Assembly (NCBI RefSeq): GCF_963678635.1
Contig: NC_087068.1
Span: 36,901,619 to 36,965,618 of the forward strand
From: Symsagittifera roscoffensis
Taxonomy: Eukaryota; Xenacoelomorpha; Acoela; Convolutidae
Direction of reading: 5' to 3'
Length of the DNA stretch: 64,000 nt
Shown here: in pieces, positions 52,918 to 62,582 of the stretch
How positions within the stretch are numbered: position 1 is the stretch's first letter
How the letters are laid out: each line of letters starts with the position of its first letter
Notes under the pieces: generated by a model
Databases searched by the model: none
The model's input: the letters and a program-made list of their open reading frames with translations, nothing else
What the model was told of the DNA's origin: nothing
Translations under genes and position numbers: made by a program

Positions 52918-53114
52918 CTATTCTTTTTGTGAAAAAGTTTATGTTTATTATGGTATTCTTCTAAAAAAAGAATTAGGAGGATTGTTGCTAGAGCGAATGT
53001 GATGATTGCTTTCTTTATACATTTGCATATGGTCAAAATGAGGGATGATAGAAATGTTATGAAAATTACAAATAGTAAAAAAATATCAGTTTTACTGAAA
53101 ATGGTTCGTATCAT
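52737..53114 (-). CDS. 125-aa hydrophobic ORF carrying the slippery site
   Basis: From the ATG at 53,114. Two membrane helices near the N-terminus (FLLFVIFITFLSSLILTI and ITFALATILLILFL), then a basic stretch (KHKLFHKKNRRK) ending at the slippery heptamer A AAA AAC. After it the zero frame continues 57 codons, His/Lys-rich, to a stop at 52,737. The unshifted protein would be a small two-helix membrane protein; the shifted one carries the 376-codon extension. The composition of the zero-frame tail looks less protein-like than the -1 frame. Confidence 0.6.
   Translation of the reverse strand: MIRTIFSKTDIFLLFVIFITFLSSLILTICKCIKKAIITFALATILLILFLEEYHNKHKLFHKKNRRKNYQKLLINSHKVSLHRHPPKITQQNLQLPKILKHLHEFSFKITHILLKNDTHAYLNH
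52908..52914 (-). promoter_or_regulatory. Candidate -1 ribosomal frameshift heptamer A AAA AAC
   Basis: Sense AAAAAAC, phased X XXY YYZ in the zero frame of the 125-aa ORF (codons CGA AAA AAC). The -1 frame opens directly upstream (TAG at 52,920-52,918) and stays open for 376 codons. A AAA AAC is among the most efficient -1 slippery sites known. I could not show a strong downstream pseudoknot or stem by eye. Confidence 0.6.
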
Positions 53115-53125
53115 TTAGACAAGTT

Positions 53126-53341
53126 TTATGAATCGTACCTGTGGATATAATTAAGGGCTTTTGAAAGTTGGAGGAATAGTTCAAATATGGAATAGAAAAT
53201 TAAACAAATATTGCAAAAAATGATTAAGATTATTACAAAAGATTCAAAGATATCAAAAAGAAATATTATGAAAGTTTTAAGTATCGTAAAAAATTGTTTG
53301 AGGTTTGTGATAATTATGGTGACTGATTGAGAGAAGAGCAT
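53126..53341 (-). CDS. 71-aa hydrophobic ORF
   Basis: From the ATG at 53,341. Almost entirely hydrophobic, with at least two helices (FFTILKTFIIFLFDIF and FVIILIIFCNICLIFY). It ends 12 bases before the 125-aa ORF. It could be a small membrane protein or a low-complexity open frame; its ATG start and position in a compact gene row favour a gene. Function unknown. Confidence 0.4.
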   Translation of the reverse strand: MLFSQSVTIIITNLKQFFTILKTFIIFLFDIFESFVIILIIFCNICLIFYSIFELFLQLSKALNYIHRYDS

Positions 53342-53933
53342 TTAAGAAATGACTTCTTGATCGAATATTTTTTGTTGTTTGGGGCAATTTTCAAGTGTGG
53401 TCGGATTATTTATTGGTTTTTTGACAAGTGGGTTGAGTTTTGTGAAAAATTGTTGGGGGCAATTTTTATGGTGATCGGGAGGTCGTCTTTTTCTTTATTT
53501 TTATTTGTCAAATGATCCGGGGTATGGTGAGATTTTTGTACTTAAGGCTAATTAAAATGTTCGTTCTGTTACTTTAGGCTAAGTTAACAGATTTGTTTGG
53601 GGGGTATTTGAGGTCTGAGTTGGGGAAATATTGTTGATCTTTGGGTTATTAGATAAGGGAGGGTTATGATATTATGGTGATATTTATTTTAGTTGTCAAA
53701 TTGGGGTGGTTTGCTTATTTTTGACCTGGAGGTCGTAAAGTTATAGTTATAGATATGCCTGGAGTTTTATAGGTTCGTCTAATTGATCTGAGTTTAAGTT
53801 AGAGAAGGTGACGGATTGGATGAATCCTATTGGTTTAAATTTGAACTAGAATTATTGCGTGTTTGTCAGCATGTTATTTTGAAAAATGAAAATTCAAAAT
53901 GTTTCAGAGGTTTCAAGACTGTGAAGTATAAAG
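53342..53933. other. Gap between integrase and hydrophobic ORFs
   Basis: No open frame of note in sense. It probably holds the acceptor site or promoter for subgenomic expression of the downstream ORFs, but I see no unambiguous signal. Confidence 0.35.
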
Positions 53934-55043
53934 TTAAAGTTGTTTTTGAAATTCGACTTTCTTTATTATTTTAGATTGTGGGATGAATATTTTATAATTT
54001 TTACGTGGTTGATTTCTAAGTCGTGATGACTCTCTATGTTCTGATTTGTCGATTTGCTCTTGGGGTATTATTTGTTCTGTCATTTTTCTATTTCTTCTTT
54101 CTTTTTGAGATGTATTTTGATCTAGATTTTTTGTATTGTTTTTTGTGGTGGTTGATTTTGTATTTTGGTTTTCGAGGTGAATATCATTTTGTTCCTTTGT
54201 TGTATTTTCCGTATGTGGGTTATTTTGAATAACTTTTAAACCTGTAAAAGAATATAATTGAGTTAGTTCGCGGAGTGCGTATTCTTTTGGATAATAAGGT
54301 AATAGGTTATTTCGATGTTGAACGATTTCTTTTTTGTCAGAGTCGGTGATTTTATATGTGACGTCAGTGGGTTTTGCAATTATTTGGTATGGTCCTTTAC
54401 GAAGGGGTTGTAATTTTTTAGAAATTCCTTTTTGAGTATTAAAATTGGGTATTAAAACATATGTTCCAATTTTTAAATCGGAGGCTGGTGTAAAGCGTGA
54501 ATTTATTTGTTCATTAATGTTTTGCCTTTGTAACAACTTTTTTGTTACTTTTTGGTAAATTTCATTGTGTTTTTTATCTCTGTTTAAAATCCATTCGGTG
54601 TGTGTACCGGAGGCTAATTTAAGAATTTGTGGGTGATGAAAATGATCTTCATCGTGTGTATGTAAAGGTAGGTTATAACAAATTGAGTCTTTATTCGGTT
54701 GACAATAACCTTGTCCGTTTTTATGAGAGTTTGCTGTAAACATTATTGGTTTGCGTGGCTTTTGGTTAAAAACCATTTCATATGGTGACATTCCTAGAGT
54801 TGTCGTAATTTGTGAATTATATGCTAAGGGAAATAGTTTTACATCTGCTGACCATTCGGTGTATCTTGTATCATTTCCATTGATGATACATCTAAGATAT
54901 TCTTGTAATGAACGGTTCATACCTTCGACTAAGCCGTTTGTCCAAGGTGCGTGAGATGTACGTGGTTTGTGTTTGATGTTATATAAATGACATAGTGTGA
55001 TGATTTCATTATTTATGAATTCTGTACCGTTGTCTGTAACCAA
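53934..55043 (-). CDS. Provirus integrase, C-terminal part
   Basis: The frame is open from upstream of 55,043 (WIAKFGLPEILVTDNGTEF, second catalytic Asp) to 53,934. The catalytic Glu lies in APWTNGLVEGMNRSLQEYL. Then come the TPYEMVFNQKPRKP-like target region, an SH3-like part (LKIGTYVLIPNF ... LRKGPYQIIAKP) and a long Lys/Asn/Glu-rich tail with RESSRLRNQPRKNY. It continues the 55,669-55,067 frame; the two are offset by one base near the CCC at about 55,120. The enzyme joins element DNA to the host genome. Residues are well kept, so the offset may be a recent mutation or a base-calling error. Confidence 0.85.
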   Translation of the reverse strand: MVTDNGTEFINNEIITLCHLYNIKHKPRTSHAPWTNGLVEGMNRSLQEYLRCIINGNDTRYTEWSADVKLFPLAYNSQITTTLGMSPYEMVFNQKPRKPIMFTANSHKNGQGYCQPNKDSICYNLPLHTHDEDHFHHPQILKLASGTHTEWILNRDKKHNEIYQKVTKKLLQRQNINEQINSRFTPASDLKIGTYVLIPNFNTQKGISKKLQPLRKGPYQIIAKPTDVTYKITDSDKKEIVQHRNNLLPYYPKEYALRELTQLYSFTGLKVIQNNPHTENTTKEQNDIHLENQNTKSTTTKNNTKNLDQNTSQKERRNRKMTEQIIPQEQIDKSEHRESSRLRNQPRKNYKIFIPQSKIIKKVEFQKQL

Positions 55044-55066
55044 AATTTCTGGTAGTCCAAATTTGG

Positions 55067-55669
55067 CTATCCAGTGTTCATAAAGCGTTGTGTAAGCGTA
55101 ATAAGCGTTACAATGTGGTATGGGTTAAGTGCTACATAATGTGTAAATGCGTCAACAATTACCATAATGTAGGAGTTTCCTTCAGATGAGGGTGAAATTG
55201 GTCCTTTTGTATCAAATGAGATACGGTGGTTAAAGTACAAACTTTGTCCTTTAAAATCTTGTTTTTGTGCTATTTGTTTTTGATTTGGATAAGGTTTATT
55301 CAGTTGACATACTATACAATCATTGCATAGTACTTTTATCCAAATTGGTGCATTTGGGAAATAAAAATATTGTTTGAAATTTGAATATGTTTTCTCTGAT
55401 CCAGAGTGTCCTTTAATATTTTGTGTACGTGAAATATTAAAAGCTATGAGAATCATACTTAAAGGGAGACAGGGAACTGTAGATTCAATTAATTTATATT
55501 CTAAAAGGTCTGTATTTTCGTTAATTGTTGTATTATTAAATTTTCGAAAGTATCGGAGGAGTGTTTTGTTTCCTAAAATAGTTGTATCTGCCTTGACGGG
55601 TTTAGTTTTATATTTGTGCCATGATTTTAGTTGTCTAAGTACTGGGTCAAGATTTTGATATTGTTTCAA
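55067..55669 (-). CDS. Provirus integrase, N-terminal part
   Basis: Minus-strand frame without ATG, opening just after a T6C6 run at about 55,700. It holds the zinc-binding HHCC domain (HSGSEKTYSNF ... CNDCIVCQLNKP) and the first catalytic Asp in ISFDTKGPISP, then ends at 55,067, where the C-terminal part takes over in another frame. A further coding-looking segment in a third frame (55,908-55,700, with FPLIEKENLTDKIN) links it to gag-pol. So pol is interrupted three times between 55.1 and 55.93 kb, each time at or near a short homopolymer. Confidence 0.85.
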   Translation of the reverse strand: MKQYQNLDPVLRQLKSWHKYKTKPVKADTTILGNKTLLRYFRKFNNTTINENTDLLEYKLIESTVPCLPLSMILIAFNISRTQNIKGHSGSEKTYSNFKQYFYFPNAPIWIKVLCNDCIVCQLNKPYPNQKQIAQKQDFKGQSLYFNHRISFDTKGPISPSSEGNSYIMVIVDAFTHYVALNPYHIVTLITLTQRFMNTG

Positions 55670-55907
55670 TGTTGAAATTGTAATTGTTTCTGTTGGGGGG
55701 AAAAAATGTTTTCAATTTCTAATTTAGATAAGGGTATTGTATCAAGTGGGTCATGGAGGTCAAAAACTTGATTTATTGTGTATTTTGAATCGTTTGTTTG
55801 TGGTCCTGATAAGTTTATTTTATCAGTTAAGTTTTCTTTTTCAATTAATGGAAAAAGGTCTTTTTTAGGCGGGTGTTGTTTTATTCTTTTTTGTTGGGTG
55901 TTATTTT

Positions 55908-58900
55908 TTATCCATTGTGAATATGTTTAAAAGTTGATGTTCCAAGTAGATCAACTTCATAGTGATTATTTTGGCAATCTAAATAAAGTGGGAAATGTTG
56001 TAAGCTATTTATCTGTGATTGTTCAACGTCAGTTTTTACTGCATATTTGCATTCCAATCGGGGTGATGTTTCGTTTTCTGCAAGGTAGAATTTTATATTT
56101 TTGGGTATTTCAACTGTGGTTTTACGTGTAAGTAATTCAGGTGGCGTATTTCGACTTAAAGTGTCTGGTAATGCAAGATTTTTTCCTGCGGTCCAAACTA
56201 TATGTAAGTTTGGGAATTTCATCAAAATTAGTTGAAATCTATAAACTCGGTGGTTTGGATTTGACTTTTGTGTAAAGAGAAAAATGATTGGTTTATGGTC
56301 TGTGAATAGAACTGTTGGATGTTTTGATCCAAGTATCAGAAATTCATATTCTGTTAGTGTATATATTATGGCTGTACAATCTCTCATTAGAGTTGAGAGT
56401 CGTAGCTCTGCTTGGGTGAATAATCGAGAATTTGCTGATATAAAGTTCATTTTATTTGTACCATTATGTGATTGTAATAATGCTGCGCCGATGCCAAAAT
56501 TCGAAGCATCGCACATTGCATAGAATGGTTGATTTGGGTCTGGAATTGTGTTTGAAATTTGTTCAGTTAAGAGTTTCTTAATTTCTTCAAATCGTGCTTG
56601 ATGTTCTGTATTCCATTCAAAATTATTTTGTTGTCTAAGTATATTATAGAATGGTCTTAGGTATAATTGCATTTTATAAACATATTTGCTTAAAAAGTTT
56701 AACATTCCAAGGAACTCTTGGATTTTCTTTTTATTTGTTGGTGGTTGGAGTTTCTGAATAGCGTCAATGCGTGATTTCAATGGAGTGATTGTTTTTCTTT
56801 CTATATTATGTCCTAAGAATTTAACTCTTGTCAAAAAGAAATGTGATTTATCGGGGGCGGCCTTCAGATTTTCGTTCTGAAGTATTTGGTGATATTGTTC
56901 TAAAACATTGAACATTTCTTCTTTTGTCTGTGATTGCATAAAAACATCGTCTAAATAGGTGATTGCGTTTTTCTTGAGTATTAGTGGTCTAAAAATTTTG
57001 CTCATAAAGGCTGAAAATGCTGCTGGTCCTATGGATATTCCATAGAATAGGCGGTTGAATTCATACTGTTGGTTTCCAATAACAAATTGTGTTAAACGTC
57101 GCGATTGTTCATCTAATGGCATTTGATTATATGCACTGTTCATATCTGCGGTTGTAAAGTATTTTCCGTTTATTTTTGTTAAAATAACTTGTATTGGTTC
57201 AATAGGCCAATTGCACTTTGATTTATCTATGAGTGAGTTGAGGTATCTAGCGTCGAGAACGATTTTTGATGATTCTCCTTTGGCTAAAATGATAACAGGG
57301 TTGATAAATGTGTTACCTTTTGGTTGTTCTTCTTTATTTACTGGTGATATAATGTTGTATTGTTCTAAAATGTCGAGTAATCTGTTCACTTTATCGTGTA
57401 AGTGAATTGGTACTTTACTTGCTCTTTGTTTTTTGAAAACTGCGTCTGGTTTTAATGGGAGATGTAGTAGTGAGCTGATTTTGCCAACATCAAATTTGGA
57501 TGTTGCATAGACTGATGAATATTTGATTAGCTGTTTGGCTAATTTATCAAATTCGTCTTGTGTTATTTGTGAATGTTGGAAGTTAAACATTGTTAAAAAT
57601 TTCTGTTGATTCTCTGTGTAGTTACTTATGTTGAATGTAGGTTTGAAATATGGGGTTTTTGTGAAATAATCAGTATTTCTTTTTTCGTTATTTATTATAT
57701 TATTTATGGATAATTCTTCATTAAGAATTGTGGATTGACAAATATCTAATAATTGGAGTATATTATTTACGCGATATGCTTTTTCGTGTATTGGTGATAT
57801 TGTAGCGTTGGTTTCGCAATAGCCTAAAAGTCCTAAAGGTAATGTTACTTGGTAAGGTGTATTGTTGTATACATGTAAAGAAATAATATCTGAATTCGAG
57901 TTTTTCAAATATTTTATTGATGAGATTGTGATTTTGAAAAGTTTATGGATAGGTTTGAATTCAAAATCTGACATATAAAATTGTTGTTTGTTTTGTTTTT
58001 TATCATATTGGTGAACTTGTTTTATTGAAAAATTGTATATGTTTCCTGATAGTGGTTTCAAGTGTTTTCTTTGTTGGTTATATATTGGATAGAATTTTGA
58101 AAAGAATGGTGGTTGTTTATTTAATCTTTGAAAAAATGTTAGGGATGTGTCTTTTGTTTTTGTATATTTATCTTTGATTAGTATTTTACTGTTCAAGATG
58201 TTGATTGTTGGTATATATTTAGAGATAAATGGTATTCCAATGATATTGTGTTTAATATCAGTGATATGGAATATTTGTTTAAATGGTTTATTTAAAATTT
58301 TATTTTGCTCTATTGTTCTTGTGGGGAGAAGAAAAAATTGAATTTTTCCGTAGTTTATTAATGTTGATCCTTGTGCTGTTGCTAGCTTACTGGAGGTTTC
58401 AAGAGGTGTTAGCTTTGGGTGTAAGGTTTTTATTTTATTCCATGTGGGAATGTTTATTATATTTGATTCTGCTCCTGAATCAATTAGAAAATCAATTTCA
58501 AGATCTGGTGGTTGAAATTCTTTGTTTCTTGGACTTTCTAAGAGAATTGGTATTGTCCAAATTTTTTCTTTAGGTTGTTCTTTTTGTATATTTTGATAGA
58601 TGTGGTTTGTATTCAAGCATTTTGTTTTGTCATTCTCATTGGATTGATTTGTAGTGTTATTTCCATTAGTTTCTTGCGTCGTTGGTGTGGAATGGATGGG
58701 TTTAATATAATAATTGTGAAGGAGTTCTGATTGATTTTCATATATGTGTGATGAAAATGGTTGTTCATATATAATAGGTTCATAGTCATTTTCGACTGCT
58801 ATCATATTGATGGAGAGAATGTTTTCTGTATCACTTTCTGAGTCTGATGATCCACAGTTTATTTGATTGAGTTGTAACGTATCATTTACTGTGTCATCAA

Positions 58901-61034
58901 TACCTGGGGGGTCTGATGTTGTTTCTGGATTTGATGGTACTTGATTAATATGTCTTTGATGTTTAGGTGTACTACTTCTGTGGCGATTATTAGAATTCTT
59001 ATAATGATTATTATTCCGGTGTGGTGATTGGGAATAATTTCTATAACGATTATTATAACTTGAATGTCGATTTTGTGAATTATTTCGTGATCTATTTTGA
59101 TAATTACCGTTTGATCTGTTATATGAGTTATTTCTTGATCGATTGTTTGGATAATACTGATTTCGGTTGTTTGAATAGCTTCTATTTCGATTATTGGAAT
59201 AGTTTCTATTTCTATTATATGATGAGTTTCGTGACTGATTGTTTGGATAGTATTTATTTCTTGATTGGGAATTAGATCTAGAAACAAATTGTGTTGTGTT
59301 TGAATTAGATCTGGAGTAGTTATTTCGACTTTTTGGTCTATTGTAGTGATTTTGTGACGGATTTTGTGTATGTCTTCGTTCTGGCGATCTTCCTCTATAA
59401 CTTGAGTTATGTGGTGATTGAGTTCGTGTATAATTTGTATTGTTCGGGAGTGGTTTTCCTGAACTGTTGTTGCTGTATACATTTTTGTTCGGTAGATTTT
59501 GATCTTTCTTCATGTATTGATAGAATGATTTATTTGGTTCTTTATATTTTTGAGGTTTATTTTGATTGTTTTGCTGTTTTTGTCTACATTCAGAGATCTT
59601 ATGTCCGTATCGTCGACAATAATTACACCATTTTTTGAAAGATGGTTTGCCTTTAAAGTTTGGGTGTTTTTCATAGATGTTGAGTATTTCAGTGATTTTT
59701 TCAACGAGGTCTGTATCTGATTCCTGTATATTGTTGATATTTGTGGAATTTGTTTCAATTCGGTTAACATATTGTAATTTCAGATTTTCTGTTTCTTCGA
59801 GTTTCATTGTGATTTCCGCTTGTTCTAGTTTGTCTACTAGTTTTCGAAAATCTAAATCGGGTTCTCGAATTGAGGAAGGATGGGATGCTCTCTTTTTTAT
59901 TGCTATTTTCCTTAATTGCGGTGTTAAGGTCATCATTAAGATTTCTGTCATTTTTGTGTTTTTATAGTCGTGTGTATTTAATGAATATGCTTTTCGAACT
60001 AGTGTTTTGATGCGTAATGCTAATTGCTTGATGGTTTCATTTGGTAATCTGCGAATTTCATTACATAAAACTCTTTGTTGTTGTTTGTTTCTTTCGGAGT
60101 CAAACATTTTTGAAAATTCTTGTGTAAACCTTTTCCAATTTGATTTTATTTCTATAGGCAATACTGAAAACCATTTTTGGGCTGCGCCGTCTAAGGTTGT
60201 CTGTATCAACGCTGTGCGTCGATGTATCCAGTTTTGATGTAGTGGCGTATTAATTGGTTCAGGTCCTATATTTAAAATCAAATTTGCTGTTACTGCATTT
60301 AAATAATCTTCTACAGAATATTCAGGGTCTGTTCCTGTGAATACCATTAAAGGTTTGTTTGATGTTATTGATGATCCACCCATAAGGTATGGATTCATTG
60401 TCATTTGTAATGATTCTGCTGCATTTGGCATTTGAGAAAAATTTGAAAGTTGATTTCTTGTTATTTCGTGTTGTTGAAGATAATATGGGAGTGGTATTTC
60501 ATTTTGCATTTGTGTTGGTTGATACGAGTGTGTGATCATTGGGTTTTGTTGCTGAATTGGTTGAAAAGATTGCGTATTAATTGGGTTTTGTGTTTGGATT
60601 GGTTGTTGATTTTGTGTATCTATCGGTTGTGGAGAAAAAATTCTATGATTTGTATGTGGTTTCTGTACTCCTTGTCCACGATATTCTTGATTATATGGTG
60701 CAAATATATCTGGTTGTAAAAAATCATCATCTGAGGATAAGTAATCCATTTGATAAGATGTTTGTTTTTTATTTTTATTTTGTTGAAAAAATGGATAATT
60801 TTCACTACGATCCTGTGGAGGATGTGAATTTGTTTGAAAATTTACTGAATTGGTTGATGCCATTGGGTTATCCCAGTTTCGAGATCTTATGTGATTATTA
60901 ATATTTTTTCGTGGGGGATAATTTGTTTTTGATGGATGTGTGTAATTATAATTATGTTCTGCAAAATTGTTTCTAGTGAACGTTTTGCGTGTTTTTGACG
61001 GTATTGTCATGGGTCTATATGTTTGATAATCCAT
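55908..61034 (-). CDS. Gag-protease-RT-RNase H polyprotein (1,708 aa)
   Basis: Single ORF from the ATG at 61,034. Gln/Asn/Pro-rich N-terminus; Ty3-type capsid core at about residues 230-390 (MVFTGTDPEYSVEDYL, AAQKWFSVLP, WKRFTQEFSKMF); zinc knuckle CNYCRRYGHKISEC at about 470-483; a long Asn/Arg/Ser-rich repeat zone at about 560-700; protease DSGAESNI at about 851; RT with IVLDARYLN, FTTADMNSAYNQMPL and YLDD at about 1,360; and RNase H starting at PFYAMCDASNFG, about 1,508. Gag and pol are in one frame with no frameshift, which is uncommon but known in Ty3/gypsy. It ends after RNase H at a frame change near 55,925. No internal lesion. Confidence 0.92.
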   Translation of the reverse strand: MDYQTYRPMTIPSKTRKTFTRNNFAEHNYNYTHPSKTNYPPRKNINNHIRSRNWDNPMASTNSVNFQTNSHPPQDRSENYPFFQQNKNKKQTSYQMDYLSSDDDFLQPDIFAPYNQEYRGQGVQKPHTNHRIFSPQPIDTQNQQPIQTQNPINTQSFQPIQQQNPMITHSYQPTQMQNEIPLPYYLQQHEITRNQLSNFSQMPNAAESLQMTMNPYLMGGSSITSNKPLMVFTGTDPEYSVEDYLNAVTANLILNIGPEPINTPLHQNWIHRRTALIQTTLDGAAQKWFSVLPIEIKSNWKRFTQEFSKMFDSERNKQQQRVLCNEIRRLPNETIKQLALRIKTLVRKAYSLNTHDYKNTKMTEILMMTLTPQLRKIAIKKRASHPSSIREPDLDFRKLVDKLEQAEITMKLEETENLKLQYVNRIETNSTNINNIQESDTDLVEKITEILNIYEKHPNFKGKPSFKKWCNYCRRYGHKISECRQKQQNNQNKPQKYKEPNKSFYQYMKKDQNLPNKNVYSNNSSGKPLPNNTNYTRTQSPHNSSYRGRSPERRHTQNPSQNHYNRPKSRNNYSRSNSNTTQFVSRSNSQSRNKYYPNNQSRNSSYNRNRNYSNNRNRSYSNNRNQYYPNNRSRNNSYNRSNGNYQNRSRNNSQNRHSSYNNRYRNYSQSPHRNNNHYKNSNNRHRSSTPKHQRHINQVPSNPETTSDPPGIDDTVNDTLQLNQINCGSSDSESDTENILSINMIAVENDYEPIIYEQPFSSHIYENQSELLHNYYIKPIHSTPTTQETNGNNTTNQSNENDKTKCLNTNHIYQNIQKEQPKEKIWTIPILLESPRNKEFQPPDLEIDFLIDSGAESNIINIPTWNKIKTLHPKLTPLETSSKLATAQGSTLINYGKIQFFLLPTRTIEQNKILNKPFKQIFHITDIKHNIIGIPFISKYIPTINILNSKILIKDKYTKTKDTSLTFFQRLNKQPPFFSKFYPIYNQQRKHLKPLSGNIYNFSIKQVHQYDKKQNKQQFYMSDFEFKPIHKLFKITISSIKYLKNSNSDIISLHVYNNTPYQVTLPLGLLGYCETNATISPIHEKAYRVNNILQLLDICQSTILNEELSINNIINNEKRNTDYFTKTPYFKPTFNISNYTENQQKFLTMFNFQHSQITQDEFDKLAKQLIKYSSVYATSKFDVGKISSLLHLPLKPDAVFKKQRASKVPIHLHDKVNRLLDILEQYNIISPVNKEEQPKGNTFINPVIILAKGESSKIVLDARYLNSLIDKSKCNWPIEPIQVILTKINGKYFTTADMNSAYNQMPLDEQSRRLTQFVIGNQQYEFNRLFYGISIGPAAFSAFMSKIFRPLILKKNAITYLDDVFMQSQTKEEMFNVLEQYHQILQNENLKAAPDKSHFFLTRVKFLGHNIERKTITPLKSRIDAIQKLQPPTNKKKIQEFLGMLNFLSKYVYKMQLYLRPFYNILRQQNNFEWNTEHQARFEEIKKLLTEQISNTIPDPNQPFYAMCDASNFGIGAALLQSHNGTNKMNFISANSRLFTQAELRLSTLMRDCTAIIYTLTEYEFLILGSKHPTVLFTDHKPIIFLFTQKSNPNHRVYRFQLILMKFPNLHIVWTAGKNLALPDTLSRNTPPELLTRKTTVEIPKNIKFYLAENETSPRLECKYAVKTDVEQSQINSLQHFPLYLDCQNNHYEVDLLGTSTFKHIHNG

Positions 61035-61094
61035 GTGTGAATATTTTGGGGCAACCGAAGGTTTAACGGTTGATTGTAAGGTTACCTGTGTTTA

Positions 61095-62156
61095 TTAAGG
61101 GTTTGTATTTCTTGGTGTTGTTAAATTTGGACGTATCGGTGAAATGCTTTGTTGTGTAGTTGTTGTGTGTACGATTTCTCCATTTATAAAGTTTGATGGT
61201 GTCTGGATATCTTGTTGAGTGAGATTCCTAGTTCCATTGAGGTTTTCATTGTGTATGACTGTGGAGTTTAAACTATTATTTTGCATATCAGGTAAAAATG
61301 TATTATAGTTTAATGGTGTTGCATCAATGGTTAATGGTATTACTCTTACATAATCTCTTACATAAGATATCGTACTTATTGCTTGGCTTGAGATTGATTG
61401 TGGGAAGTTTATGAATGCGGGATGAGACCATTCGGGGTCCCAAACATAGTCTGATTGTTCTGTGATGGCAGTATCATCGTTTGAGTTTTGAGGTCTAAAA
61501 TTTTTTCTTGCTTGTGAAATTAAATCAATATTATGTGTGAAATAATCTATTATAAACCATGCCAAAATTTTTTGTAAGTCATGTTTTGTATGTGGTGAAA
61601 CTTCATCTTTGGTGAAATTTTCTTTAATTATATTTAGAAAACTAGAGAGTAGTGTGATTTCATGTCGTACTCTTATATGTTTAGATGTTTCTGTCGGTGA
61701 GACATTTGGGATTGGGATTTCGTTTTCTAATATCGAGATATAACTATATATTATTGCAAAAACTTCATTGGTGAATATGGAGTTTGCTCTTTGTGAGTTA
61801 TGATATTGTATGCTTTTTATATATTCTGAGAATACTTTTGAAAATTCTAAATCAAGGTCGTCTGTTTGAATTACATATTTGCTGTGATTCTGGTTTGGTG
61901 AGCTGAATTCTATGGAGTAGATTCCGTATTGTTGTGTTAGGTTACATATATCTTTCAGATAGTGATCGATAATTTGTCTTTTGATTTTTACATCTGGGAA
62001 CTCTGTTTTACATGGGCTGATTCCGGGTTCAAACAATTTTAAGAGTAAATTCTTGCAAAATATATGCTGTCCTCTATCATGGGTTGCATCTACGATGAAG
62101 GGGAAGATATCATCATCATCTGGACTTTCTTCACCTGGGGTGTGCGTTGAGCTCAT
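61095..62156 (-). CDS. Unknown 353-aa ORF upstream of gag
   Basis: Intact from the ATG at 62,156, ending 60 bases before gag-pol. Acidic N-terminus (TPGEESPDDDDIFPF), then a mainly helical-looking body (IIDHYLKDICNLTQQYG, VFAIIYSYISILENEI, LSSFLNIIKENF) and an Asn/Thr-rich tail. No known domain, signal peptide or membrane helix. It overlaps the preceding ORF by 26 bases in another frame. Genes upstream of gag are rare in LTR elements. It could be a structural or regulatory accessory protein. Confidence 0.7.
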   Translation of the reverse strand: MSSTHTPGEESPDDDDIFPFIVDATHDRGQHIFCKNLLLKLFEPGISPCKTEFPDVKIKRQIIDHYLKDICNLTQQYGIYSIEFSSPNQNHSKYVIQTDDLDLEFSKVFSEYIKSIQYHNSQRANSIFTNEVFAIIYSYISILENEIPIPNVSPTETSKHIRVRHEITLLSSFLNIIKENFTKDEVSPHTKHDLQKILAWFIIDYFTHNIDLISQARKNFRPQNSNDDTAITEQSDYVWDPEWSHPAFINFPQSISSQAISTISYVRDYVRVIPLTIDATPLNYNTFLPDMQNNSLNSTVIHNENLNGTRNLTQQDIQTPSNFINGEIVHTTTTQQSISPIRPNLTTPRNTNP

Positions 62157-62580
62157 TTTTTCGTTTGATGACTGTTAATATGTAATTATCGATGTGTCTA
62201 ATTGGTTGATTCCAATTGTATAAGTGTACTGGTTTGTGTTTATATTGCTTTTTTATTCTTCTTTTTCCTCTTTTTGATGAAATTGAAGTTGTTTCTGAGT
62301 CGGAAAAATATAATTGATCGTGAATTGGGCAATTTTTATCTATAGATTCTTTTAATTTATAAAGTTCGTCTAAACTGCTGGTTTCTGATTCTGAAAATGC
62401 GTTTCGGTTTTTGGAAAATCTTTTTCGTGTTATTTGTCTTTGTTTGGTTATTATTTTTCTTTTTAGTGTTTGTCGTTTTGTTCTAATATATCCAACTGTT
62501 TGTGTATGAGGTGTGATTACAAGGTCGTATTTTTTGTTATCTATTTCACTCACAATTGTGTAAAACGATTGTTTGTTTAT
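62131..62580 (-). CDS. Basic ORF of about 140-149 codons, first in the provirus, no ATG
   Basis: The minus-strand frame is open from a stop near 62,582 to 62,131. The first usual candidate start is GTG at 62,553; there is no ATG. A TAG at the upstream end follows AAACC, so an intron acceptor is possible and the start codon may lie on a leader exon. Very basic (TKRQTLKRKIITKQRQITRKRF), with Ser/Glu patches (SESETSSLDELY, SDSETTSIS), like a nucleic-acid-binding or Rev-type protein. It overlaps the 353-aa ORF by 26 bases. Confidence 0.5.
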   Translation of the reverse strand: MNKQSFYTIVSEIDNKKYDLVITPHTQTVGYIRTKRQTLKRKIITKQRQITRKRFSKNRNAFSESETSSLDELYKLKESIDKNCPIHDQLYFSDSETTSISSKRGKRRIKKQYKHKPVHLYNWNQPIRHIDNYILTVIKRKNELNAHPR

Positions 62581-62582
62581 TT

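Noticed and set aside
58886-59482. 198-codon minus-strand ORF inside gag-pol
   Set aside because: Out-of-frame reading of the Asn/Arg/Ser repeat zone; its Ile/His/Thr-rich composition is a by-product of that repeat.
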